DNA of 6,962 nucleotides, from positions 1-6,962 of the forward strand of contig CANGBE010000074.1 of assembly GCA_947451875.1 (NCBI GenBank). Reading direction: 5' to 3'. Below, piece by piece: positions 1 through 5,709 of this stretch (positions are counted from its first letter, which is position 1; every line of letters begins with the position of its first letter). A program made the translations under genes and the position numbers. The notes under the pieces are model-generated. The model did no database searches. It saw only the letters and a list, made by a program, of their open reading frames with translations, and was not told where the DNA came from. This DNA is from Sphingomonadaceae bacterium. GTDB lineage: Bacteria > Pseudomonadota > Alphaproteobacteria > Sphingomonadales > Sphingomonadaceae.

Positions 1-276
1 AGCAAAATCAATTAGTTGTTCTTCTGAAAGTATGCTCTGAGCTGGAGCAAGAGGCGGAAGGACGGCCTTGGCTAATCCAAGATCAACCTCAGCCTGTTCA
101 AACAAACGCTCAATGGCTGCTCTTTCAATCCATCCAAGCCGGTACGCCTCTTTTGCGGAAACGCGCCCAAGGGATTTAACTATCTCAGTCGGTAAGATCG
201 ACCGCAGGCGATCTGGCACTCTGACCCGCATTCCCCAACTGCCGCCGCGCTGTCGCAACCCCGGAGGCTTAGCCAT
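1..276 (-). CDS. Tyrosine-recombinase integrase, N-terminal part (cut by left edge)
   Basis: The minus strand is open from an ATG at 276 to base 1, giving 92 codons with no stop. The protein begins MAKPPGLRQRGGSWGMRVRV and continues with VPDRLRSILPTEIVKSLGR and SAKEAYRLGWIERAAIERLF. This is the pattern of the short DUF6538-type N-terminal region of alphaproteobacterial phage/island integrases: a basic start, a 'MRVRVPxxLR' strand, then '(V)SLGRxSxKEAxxL'. The core-binding and catalytic domains (R-H-R-Y) would lie left of the window, so catalytic competence cannot be judged. I chose the start at 276 because the family pattern begins there. An in-frame ATG at 336 would add 20 residues that do not look like the family, and the ribosome site is weak at both. 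The gene lies just past the 3' end of tRNA-Ser on the same strand, as expected for an integrase of an element inserted into that tRNA. Bases 1-180 are about 49% GC by hand count, poorer than the flanking genes. Confidence 0.82.
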   Translation of the reverse strand, partial: MAKPPGLRQRGGSWGMRVRVPDRLRSILPTEIVKSLGRVSAKEAYRLGWIERAAIERLFEQAEVDLGLAKAVLPPLAPAQSILSEEQLIDFA

Positions 277-321
277 GCTGGAGCCGCCGCGTGTAGCACC
301 ATTGTGTATCAACTGGCGGGA

Positions 322-339
322 GGAATGTCGCGGCATTCC
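322..339. repeat. Inverted repeat between tRNA-Ser and the integrase
   Basis: GGAATG (322-327) and CATTCC (334-339) form a perfect 6-base inverted repeat around a 6-base centre. It lies in the expected leader of the integrase gene. It could be a recombinase or excisionase site, a repressor operator, or a leader hairpin. The sequence does not decide between these. Confidence 0.4.
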
Positions 340-342
340 GCC

Positions 343-370
343 GATATAGGGAGTTCTGCGCTTTCTTCAA
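343..370 (-). promoter_or_regulatory. Candidate promoter of the integrase gene
   Basis: On the minus strand TTGAAG (370-365) is followed after 16 bases by TATATC (348-343), a fair sigma-70 pair. It would start transcription near 336 and leave a leader of about 60 bases before the ATG at 276. Both hexamers are imperfect, so this is only a candidate. Confidence 0.3.
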
Positions 371-374
371 GCGC
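358..374 (-). other. Stem-loop directly after the tRNA-Ser CCA end
   Basis: GCGCTT (358-363) and AAGCGC (369-374) form a perfect 6-base-pair stem with a 5-base loop, starting one base beyond the encoded CCA. There is no T-run on the minus strand after it, so it is not a classical intrinsic terminator. It may help form the tRNA 3' end, or it may belong to the attachment region of the inserted element. Confidence 0.45.
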
Positions 375-402
375 TGGCGGAGACGGAGAGATTCGAACTC
401 TC
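375..402 (-). other. Inferred attachment-site region (3' end of tRNA-Ser)
   Basis: Tyrosine integrases of this kind usually recombine within the T-arm and acceptor end of the target tRNA. The integrase start lies about 100 bases beyond this tRNA 3' end and points away from it. The T-arm, acceptor strand, discriminator base and CCA (402 down to 375) are therefore the likely core. No second copy of this stretch occurs in the window, so the limits of the direct repeat cannot be set here. Confidence 0.4.
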
Positions 403-466
403 GGTACAGATGTATCCGTACGACGGTTTAGCAAACCGTTGGTTTCAGCCACTCACCCACGTCTCC
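375..466 (-). tRNA. tRNA-Ser, anticodon GCU, CCA encoded
   Basis: Read on the minus strand, the gene starts with the acceptor strand GGAGACG (466-460), which pairs fully with CGTCTCC (385-379). The discriminator is G (378) and CCA is encoded (377-375). The anticodon arm is ACGGT-TTGCTAA-ACCGT with anticodon GCT at 432-430, so it reads the serine codons AGC and AGU. The T-arm GAGAG-TTCGAAT-CTCTC is perfect. A long variable arm lies between the anticodon and T stems, as required for class II serine tRNAs. The length is 89 bases plus CCA. All parts are intact, so insertion of the neighbouring element has kept the gene functional. Confidence 0.97.
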
Positions 467-487
467 GGATCGCTGCGGCGAAGGCGC

Positions 488-516
488 GCTATAGCGAGGG
501 GTGGTAAGAGGGGCAA
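488..516 (-). promoter_or_regulatory. Promoter of tRNA-Ser
   Basis: On the minus strand TTGCCC (516-511) is followed after exactly 17 bases by TATAGC (493-488). Transcription would start near 481, about 15 bases before the mature tRNA 5' end. The -10 lies inside the 10-base palindrome CGCTATAGCG (488-497). This promoter is on the host side of the tRNA, away from the integrase. Confidence 0.6.
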
Positions 517-572
517 GGGGCTTTGGTTGAAGCTTGCAACCCTAGGAAGAATACCCAATCGTGCCGCATAAT

Positions 573-640
573 GACTCGTCCCGCCGCAAACCAGACTCGG
601 CTCATCGCCGGTTCATTGCCGATGGGTGAGGCTTCGATTC
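573..640. promoter_or_regulatory. Cluster of three GANTC sites upstream of eipA
   Basis: GACTC at 573-577, GACTC at 594-598 and GATTC at 636-640 lie within 68 bases of the non-coding stretch before eipA. GANTC is the target of the alphaproteobacterial cell-cycle methylase CcrM. No clear CtrA box (TTAA-N7-TTAA) is visible. A CATAAT at 567-572 could be a -10 element but has no good -35. The rest of 467-708 shows no gene, only an inverted repeat GGTTG-N7-CAACC at 525-541. Confidence 0.4.
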
Positions 641-708
641 TGAAGGACCAAGGGCAAGTGCGCGGGCTCGGCTTTTCAGGCTGGCTGGCGGTAACATAAG
701 GTACGAAC

Positions 709-1494
709 ATGGCCGGATCTTGGACATATCTAGGCCGAAGGGTGATTGGCATCGCGGCTGCCTCGGCGGCTTTGGTGCTGGCTGGCCCATCGCAGGCGCA
801 GGTCAATTCTGTTGATCCCGACAAGGCTATTGGCGGCGATTTGGTGCCGCTGTCCCAACAGAAAGCTACATCCGCCGCAACGCCGGTTGCGGCACCCACC
901 TATACCGCCGCACCGGTTGCGCAACAGGATCCAACGGCCAAACCAAACTTCGGTACTGGCGATTCGGCAGGTGCGGCAGCAGCGTCGGCCAATGGCCCGG
1001 CCGCTAAGACCGGCACCTACCGGCAGGATGACGTGATAGGCGCGGCAGAAGGCGTGTTCGGAAAAGGCGCGAAGGGCCTTGCCGGGGTGATCAAGGATAT
1101 TCTGGCCAAGCAGGGCGAGCCAAACGGCTATATTGTCGGGCGCGAAGGCGGCGGGGCGGTGGTGGTTGGCCTGCGCTATGGATCGGGTACGCTCTATCAC
1201 AAGGTTGAGGGACAGAAGCCGGTTTATTGGACAGGGCCATCAATCGGCCTTGATGCCGGCGCGAGCGGCGGCAACACCTTCATTCTCGTCTATAATCTCT
1301 ACAACACCGATGATATCTATCACCGCTTTGGCGCGGGCGAGGGGCAGGCCTACCTGGTGGGCGGCTTCCACGTTTCCTATCTGCGGCGCGGGGATGTTGT
1401 ATTGATCCCGGTGCGGGTGGGCGTCGGACTGCGGCTCGGGGTCAATGCGGGCTATATGAAGATCACCAAGAAATCGCGCTGGTTCCCGTTCTGA
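709..1494 (+). CDS. eipA: DUF1134 / EipA-family periplasmic envelope protein
   Basis: This 261-residue secreted protein has the DUF1134 fold of Brucella EipA, a small periplasmic beta-barrel linked to envelope integrity and stress resistance. Residues 1-30 are a signal peptide: basic RR at 10-11, a hydrophobic Ala/Val/Leu stretch, and cleavage after SQA (28-30). Residues 31-105 are a low-complexity Ala/Pro/Gln/Thr linker. The DUF1134 domain covers about 107-261, with GVFGKGAKGLAGVI, YIVGREGGGA, YWTGPSIGLDAG, FILVYNLY, YLVGGFHVSYLRRGDVVLIP and VGVGLRLGVNAGY. It ends in RWFPF, like the aromatic-Pro-Phe tail of the family. The linker makes it longer than the roughly 200-residue Brucella protein. 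The ATG at 709 is chosen because AAGG (698-701) lies 7 bases before it and it opens the signal peptide. The gene stands alone with its own upstream region. The Brucella gene is reported to be activated by CtrA; whether that holds here is unknown. Confidence 0.9.
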   Translation: MAGSWTYLGRRVIGIAAASAALVLAGPSQAQVNSVDPDKAIGGDLVPLSQQKATSAATPVAAPTYTAAPVAQQDPTAKPNFGTGDSAGAAAASANGPAAKTGTYRQDDVIGAAEGVFGKGAKGLAGVIKDILAKQGEPNGYIVGREGGGAVVVGLRYGSGTLYHKVEGQKPVYWTGPSIGLDAGASGGNTFILVYNLYNTDDIYHRFGAGEGQAYLVGGFHVSYLRRGDVVLIPVRVGVGLRLGVNAGYMKITKKSRWFPF

Positions 1495-1524
1495 TTGCTT
1501 CCGGCGCAAATTTGAGGCCATAAT
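1495..1524 (+). promoter_or_regulatory. Candidate promoter for the hydrolase gene
   Basis: TTGCTT (1495-1500), an 18-base gap and CATAAT (1519-1524) make a possible sigma-70 promoter immediately after the eipA stop codon. The -10 is good and the -35 weak. Transcription would begin near 1531. No terminator with a T-run is seen after eipA, so read-through is also possible. Confidence 0.3.
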
Positions 1525-1565
1525 CCTCCCCAAGCCCGCCCAGTATGAGAGGCGGGGCTGGAGGA
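1524..1565 (+). promoter_or_regulatory. Hairpin that pairs with the ribosome binding site of the hydrolase gene
   Basis: TCCTCC (1524-1529) is the exact complement of GGAGGA (1560-1565), the strong Shine-Dalgarno site of the downstream gene. Inside it, CCCGCC (1535-1540) pairs with GGCGGG (1551-1556), and AG (1533-1534) pairs with CT (1558-1559). The loop is 10 bases. The structure is a bulged 14-base-pair stem that would hide the ribosome site. It lacks a T-run, so it is not a normal terminator. Only transcripts that begin upstream of 1524 could form the outer stem. Confidence 0.45.
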
Positions 1566-1574
1566 GTCTGATCC

Positions 1575-3098
1575 ATGCCATCCCTTATGAAGCGCCGCAG
1601 TGTCGCGTTGCTGCTTTCCGCCTCACTTGCTTGCTTGCCGATTTCTGTGCAGGCGCAGTCTGCTTCTTCGCCTGCGATTGCTGCTCTGCCGGGCAAGCCG
1701 GTGCTGCTGATGGGCAGCTATGATCTGGGCAGCATGGCCTATCAGGTTGACGAGTTCACCGCGGCGGGCAAGGCAACCCGTTATGCATTGAGGCGTCCGG
1801 CGACGATTGATGGCAAGCTTGATGCCGTGACTGATGGAACTGCCGACTATGCCACCAGATATGTTGTGATCCGCCCGAGCGAGCCCAAAAAGTTCAACGG
1901 GACGGTTTTGGTCGAATGGCTCAACGTTACGGCTGGGCAGGATACTCCGGCGGACTGGATGGTGGCTCACCGCGAGATACTGCGGCGCGGTTTTGCCTAT
2001 GTTGCCGTGTCTGCGCAGAAAGTAGGGATTGAGCCCGGCGCATCGGTGATGGGCATGGGGCTGCCGTTGAAGAAGGCCAATCCGGCGCGCTATGGTAGCC
2101 TGTCGCATCCGGGCGATGCCTTTTCCTATGACATCTTCTCGCAGGCAGGACGCGCGCTGAAGGCCAAGGGTTCAAATGGCCTGCTCGGCAATCTGTTGCC
2201 GCGGCGGGTGATTGGCATCGGCGAATCGCAGTCGGCGGCCTATCTCGTTACCTACGCGAACGCGGTGGATCCGCTGGCAAAGGTCTATGACGGATATCTT
2301 GTCCATTCGCGCTTTGGCAGTGGCTCTTCGCTGAGCAACAACCGCGGGATCGACAGCAAGGCCGCGCCTAATCCGCAGTATGACATGCCTGCGCATATGC
2401 GGTTCAGGTCAGACATGCGCGTGCCCTTGTTGAGCCTAGTCACCGAGACCGATCTCAATGGCTCGCGCCTCACCGGCTATGCCGGTTCACGCACGCCGGA
2501 CGGCAAGAACCTGCGCGTCTGGGAGCTGGCCGGTGCCGCCCATGCTGATGGTTATCTGTTCGGAGGGGCGTTTATGGACGATGGCAAGCGCAGCGCGGCA
2601 GAGCTCGCGCGCGTATTCCGAACTTCAGTGAACGCGCCGGGTGCACCAAGCGGTGGGCTGGCAAAGCCTTATAACTCCGGCCAGCCGCATCACTACGTGC
2701 TTCAGGCAGCGGTGCGCGGCATCGACAGCTGGCTGCGCACCGGCAAGGCTCCCTCCAGCACACCGATCGTCGCGACAAAGCCTGATGGCGAAAAGTGGGC
2801 CTTCGTTACCGACGCCAATGGCATTGCCAAAGGCGGGGTGAGGACGCCGTGGACCGACGTGCCGACCATGCGGCTTTCCGGAATTGGCAACGACGGCGGG
2901 TTTATCGGCATGCTGGTGGGCGTTGGTGAGCCATTTGATGCGGCAAGGCTGGCGGCGCTCTATCCCGGAGGCAAGGCGGAATATCTGAAGCGTTTTACCA
3001 CCAGTCTGGATACCGCAATCGCCAAGGGACATCTCCTGAGCGATGATCGCCAGGAGATTCTGGACATCGCCGCGATTAATTACCAATGGGCCAACTAG
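1575..3098 (+). CDS. Secreted alpha/beta hydrolase (PF20091-type)
   Basis: A 507-residue exported hydrolase. Residues 1-27 form a signal peptide (MKRRS, a hydrophobic core, cleavage after VQA), so it acts in the periplasm or outside. The mature part carries the marks of the 'alpha/beta hydrolase domain-containing' family: FNGTVLVEWLNVTAG (107-121), RRGFAYVAVSAQ (137-148) and SYDIFSQAGRAL (184-195). The nucleophile elbow is GIGESQSA with Ser218, and a likely catalytic His323 lies in LAGAAHADGY. The acid is probably E291 or D293 in TETDL, but this is less certain. The length fits the family. The substrate is unknown; an ester or similar bond is expected. The ATG at 1575 is preceded at 8 bases by GGAGGAG (1560-1566). 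An internal ATG at 1587 would also give a signal peptide but lacks this site. The next gene starts 30 bases after the stop, so the two are probably co-transcribed. Confidence 0.85.
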   Translation: MPSLMKRRSVALLLSASLACLPISVQAQSASSPAIAALPGKPVLLMGSYDLGSMAYQVDEFTAAGKATRYALRRPATIDGKLDAVTDGTADYATRYVVIRPSEPKKFNGTVLVEWLNVTAGQDTPADWMVAHREILRRGFAYVAVSAQKVGIEPGASVMGMGLPLKKANPARYGSLSHPGDAFSYDIFSQAGRALKAKGSNGLLGNLLPRRVIGIGESQSAAYLVTYANAVDPLAKVYDGYLVHSRFGSGSSLSNNRGIDSKAAPNPQYDMPAHMRFRSDMRVPLLSLVTETDLNGSRLTGYAGSRTPDGKNLRVWELAGAAHADGYLFGGAFMDDGKRSAAELARVFRTSVNAPGAPSGGLAKPYNSGQPHHYVLQAAVRGIDSWLRTGKAPSSTPIVATKPDGEKWAFVTDANGIAKGGVRTPWTDVPTMRLSGIGNDGGFIGMLVGVGEPFDAARLAALYPGGKAEYLKRFTTSLDTAIAKGHLLSDDRQEILDIAAINYQWAN

Positions 3099-3128
3099 AG
3101 TAATTCACTTTTTGAACGAGATTCGCTC

Positions 3129-3914
3129 ATGCGCGACCTGATCAACGGCGATTTCCTGTCTAACCTGTGGCTTGTCGGCTTTCTTGCCCTGGCAGCGGGG
3201 TCGCTGATTGTTGCTATTACCAGTGGCTATCTGAAGGCTCGCAAGTGCCAGCCCAAGGGCTTCAAGTGGAAGCAGTTCCGTTTTGAAGCGGTAATCGCCG
3301 TGGTCAGCGTCGCATTTTCCGGCGTGGTTATCGGTGGAGCGCAGACATGGCTGAAGAAGAACGGCTACATGACCTTTCAGCACGAACCTGCCAGCTGGTA
3401 TGTGGTGCTGTTTGAATATGCGCTTTATTTCTTCAGCTTCGACACTTGGTTCTACTGGCTCCACCGCTGGATGCACAACGAGCCTTACTACAAGTGGATT
3501 CATAAGCTCCATCACCGCTCAACTTCGCCCAACCTGCTGACGACGCTTTCCGTCCATCCGTTTGAATCGTTCATCAATGGCGGCTGGATGGTGATCTTCA
3601 TGACGCTTTACAGCGTACATGATGCATCGGTGGCGCTGATCGGCGGTACCAACATCGTGATGGGCCTCTACGTCCACTCGGGCTATGAGTTTTTCCCGAA
3701 GTGGTGGAACAAGACATGGCTCAGCAAGTGGTTCATCACCGCGACTTTCCACGATCACCACCACAAGTATTTTACCGCCAACTTCGGCGGTTATACCACC
3801 ATCTGGGATCGCATCTGCGGCACGGTACACAAGAACTTCGAACGTGACTTTGTCACGATCAAGCAGCGCCCGCTCAGGCAGCAGGTTTCCGCCGAGGCCG
3901 TACCAGCAGAGTAG
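3129..3914 (+). CDS. Sterol desaturase / fatty-acid hydroxylase family membrane protein
   Basis: A 261-residue integral membrane di-iron oxygenase of the fatty-acid hydroxylase superfamily (PF04116). Histidine clusters expected to hold the two irons are HRWMH (112-116), HKLHH (125-129), H143 in SVHPFE, H183 in YVHSGYEFFP, and FHDHHHKYF with H208 and H210-212. The C-terminal signature FGGYTTIWDRICGT (219-232) is typical. Hydrophobic segments lie at about 13-34, 54-70, 91-110 and 147-182, consistent with a four-helix inner-membrane protein with the metal site on the cytoplasmic face. The family hydroxylates or desaturates sterols, carotenoids, fatty acids or sphingoid bases, and the substrate cannot be read from sequence. 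Carotenoid or sphingolipid modification would fit a sphingomonad, but this is inference. The ribosome site is weak (GAACGAG, 3114-3120). The gene sits 30 bases behind the hydrolase gene and ends in tandem stops TAG-TAA. Confidence 0.9.
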   Translation: MRDLINGDFLSNLWLVGFLALAAGSLIVAITSGYLKARKCQPKGFKWKQFRFEAVIAVVSVAFSGVVIGGAQTWLKKNGYMTFQHEPASWYVVLFEYALYFFSFDTWFYWLHRWMHNEPYYKWIHKLHHRSTSPNLLTTLSVHPFESFINGGWMVIFMTLYSVHDASVALIGGTNIVMGLYVHSGYEFFPKWWNKTWLSKWFITATFHDHHHKYFTANFGGYTTIWDRICGTVHKNFERDFVTIKQRPLRQQVSAEAVPAE

Positions 3915-3936
3915 TAACAATCACGCGCTAAACCCT

Positions 3937-3973
3937 TGCCCCCGCCAAACCCCGGGGGTATGGGCGCGCCCAT
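3937..3973. repeat. Two tandem palindromes over the aminotransferase start
   Basis: CCCCC (3939-3943) can pair with GGGGG (3954-3958), and ACCCC-G-GGGGT (3949-3959) is itself symmetrical. Directly next to it is the perfect 14-base palindrome ATGGGCGCGCCCAT (3960-3973), which has an in-frame ATG at each end (3960 and 3972). In RNA these would be two small hairpins over the GGGGGT ribosome-site candidate and both start codons. Confidence 0.5.
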
Positions 3974-5150
3974 GTTGAACAACCTCCAGCAACAGCCCGC
4001 TGATGCGCTCCTTGCGCTGATCAAGCTCCACAATGACGATCCCCGCGCTAGTAAGATCGATCTCGGCGTCGGTGTCTATCGTACCGGTCAAGGTGATACG
4101 CCGGTTTTCGGCGCGATCAAGGCAGCGGAGAAATTGCTGCTCGATACGCAGAACTCAAAGGCCTACCTCGGCCCCGAAGGCGACATGGGCTTTGTTCATG
4201 CGCTGATGCCTTGGGTGTTCGGCAAGGCTGATTCCAGCAAGGGTGGCCGCATCGAAGGCATGCAGACCCCTGGCGGCACCGGCGCGGTACGACTGGCCTG
4301 TGCGCTGGCAAAGCGGGCGGGCGTCAAGCGGGTATGGATGGGGACGCCGTCATGGCCCAATCACGCACAGATCGTTGCTGACCTTGGGCTTGAGCTGAAG
4401 GGCTTCAAGCACAACACAGGCGATGGTGTGGTCGATATGGATGCGCTCATGGGCGCTCTGGCAGAAGCGACACCCGAAGACGCCATCTTGCTCCATGGCT
4501 GCTGCCACAACCCCACCGGTATCGATTATTCGAACGCCCAGTGGGATGCGATTGCTCCGGCTATTCTGGCGGCTGGCGTGCTGCCGATCCTCGATCTTGC
4601 CTATCAGGGCCTGGGTTATGGCATGGAAGAAGATGCTTATGGCCTTCGCCGTGTCCTCGCCGAAGTGCCTGAAGCGCTGATCGCCTATTCGTGCGACAAG
4701 AATTTCGGCCTGTATCGCGATCGCGTTGGCGCGGTCTATGTGATGATGGAAAGTGCCGATCAGGTTCCTGCCGCTATCTCGAACGGCCATGCTCTGGCCC
4801 GCGCAGCCTGGTCAATGCCGCCGGATCATGGTGCGGCTGCTGTTCGGCTGATCCTTGAAGATGCAGCGCTCACCGCGATGTGGATCGACGAGCTTGACCA
4901 GATGCGCACCCGCATGGCGCAGGTCCGGGCGCGGCTGGCCAATGTTGGCATGGCAGGATCGGTCAACCTCTCGCCGTTGGGCGGCCAAAGCGGTCTGTTC
5001 TCGATTGTTCCGCTGACACCCGATCAGATCCTCGCCATGCGTGAGAAGCACGGTGTCTACATGGCTGGCTCAGGCCGCATTAACGTGGCTGGTCTCACGA
5101 CGAACAACATCGACCAGTTCATTGCCGCTGTTGCGGATGTGAGCGCCTGA
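3972..5150 (+). CDS. Class I aspartate/aromatic amino acid aminotransferase
   Basis: This PLP enzyme (392 residues from this start) transfers amino groups between aspartate or aromatic amino acids and 2-oxoglutarate in the cytoplasm. It resembles AspC/TyrB throughout: DLGVGVYRT, YLGPEGD, the phosphate-binding TPGGTGA (residues 99-105), W128 in GTPSWPNH and N180 in HGCCHNPTGID. D208 and Y211 are in ILDLAYQG, and the PLP lysine K243 is in SCDKNFGLYRDRVGA. The two substrate-carboxylate arginines are R277 (ARAAWSMPP) and R369 (SGRINVAG). All expected active-site residues are present. Aspartate versus aromatic preference cannot be settled by reading. I chose ATG 3972 because MLNNLQQQPADALL aligns with the start of the E. 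coli enzymes. In-frame alternatives are ATG 3960 (four residues more) and TTG 3936. No start has a standard ribosome site; GGGGGT (3954-3959) is the best. The GNAT gene follows one base after the stop. Confidence 0.93.
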   Translation: MLNNLQQQPADALLALIKLHNDDPRASKIDLGVGVYRTGQGDTPVFGAIKAAEKLLLDTQNSKAYLGPEGDMGFVHALMPWVFGKADSSKGGRIEGMQTPGGTGAVRLACALAKRAGVKRVWMGTPSWPNHAQIVADLGLELKGFKHNTGDGVVDMDALMGALAEATPEDAILLHGCCHNPTGIDYSNAQWDAIAPAILAAGVLPILDLAYQGLGYGMEEDAYGLRRVLAEVPEALIAYSCDKNFGLYRDRVGAVYVMMESADQVPAAISNGHALARAAWSMPPDHGAAAVRLILEDAALTAMWIDELDQMRTRMAQVRARLANVGMAGSVNLSPLGGQSGLFSIVPLTPDQILAMREKHGVYMAGSGRINVAGLTTNNIDQFIAAVADVSA

Positions 5151-5151
5151 G

Positions 5152-5709
5152 ATGGACTGGCAGCCGGTTCTCGAAGGGGATCGGCTTTTGCTGCGCCCTC
5201 TGGAACCCGAAGATTGGGACGCGCTGTTTGCCGTCGCCAGCGATAAGCGAATCTGGGAAATTCACCCGGCGCATGATCGTTGGCAGGAGCCAGTGTTCCG
5301 CGCCTTCTTCAGCGACGCTTTAGCGGGTGGCGGGGCAATAGTGGTGATCGACAAGGCCAGCGGGGCAATCATCGGATCGTCACGCTGGGAGGGTTACGAT
5401 CCGTCTAGCCAAGTAACTACGGGCGGCGGGTCGATCGAGATCGGCTGGACTTTCCTCGCCCCTGGCTATTGGGGTGGAAGCTTCAATCGCGAGATGAAGC
5501 GGCTGATGCTCTCCCATGCATTCCAATACCTGGAACGCGTGGTATTTCGTATCGGCGAAACCAACTGGCGCTCACGCAAGGCAATGGAAAGAATCGGCGG
5601 ACGGTTGACCGACGTGCAGGAAAGCAAACACCTTGGCGGGCGCGATGTGCCTCACGTCATCTATGAAATCACCGCCAAGAGCTTCGCCGAAGGGCCGCTG
5701 GCGCTATAG
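5152..5709 (+). CDS. GNAT-family N-acetyltransferase
   Basis: A 185-residue acetyl-CoA-dependent acetyltransferase of the RimJ/RimL-like (Acetyltransf_3) group. It starts with the usual strand LEGDRLLLRPLEPEDWDALF (7-26). Next come IVVIDKASGAIIGSSRW (63-79) and EIGWTFLAPGYWGGSFNREM (96-115), where WGGSFN is the acetyl-CoA pyrophosphate loop. The helix KRLMLSHAF (116-124) and the end motif GETNWRSRKAMERIGGRL (135-152) follow. The acceptor is unknown; small molecules or protein N-termini are both possible in this group. The ATG at 5152 begins one base after the aminotransferase stop, so translation is probably coupled and the two genes form one unit. The stop codon lies within the end of the oppositely oriented oxidoreductase gene, leaving no room for a terminator between them. 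Confidence 0.88.
   Translation: MDWQPVLEGDRLLLRPLEPEDWDALFAVASDKRIWEIHPAHDRWQEPVFRAFFSDALAGGGAIVVIDKASGAIIGSSRWEGYDPSSQVTTGGGSIEIGWTFLAPGYWGGSFNREMKRLMLSHAFQYLERVVFRIGETNWRSRKAMERIGGRLTDVQESKHLGGRDVPHVIYEITAKSFAEGPLAL

Noticed and set aside
68..349. Plus-strand open frame of 93 codons opposite the integrase
   Set aside because: It lies antisense to the recognisable integrase N-terminus and has no family-like features or ribosome site.
375..402. Search for a second attachment copy inside the window
   Set aside because: I saw no repeat of the tRNA 3' end elsewhere in the window, so no complete element can be called here.
304..507. Plus-strand open frame across the tRNA
   Set aside because: It runs antisense through the tRNA-Ser gene and is a chance frame.
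489..899. Minus-strand open frame of 136 codons between tRNA and eipA
   Set aside because: It overlaps the start of eipA in antisense and the composition is not protein-like. eipA is a clear family member, so this is a shadow frame.
1524..1565. The GC hairpin as an intrinsic terminator of eipA
   Set aside because: It is not followed by a T-run and its right arm is the ribosome site of the next gene, so masking fits better than termination.
3505..3920. Minus-strand frames opposite the hydroxylase gene
   Set aside because: They are shadows of a gene with all its histidine motifs in the plus frame.
3936..3971. Longer aminotransferase start at TTG 3936
   Set aside because: The added residues MPPPNPGGMGAP match no aminotransferase N-terminus, and the codon lies inside a GC hairpin without a ribosome site. 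ATG 3960 remains a possible alternative to 3972.
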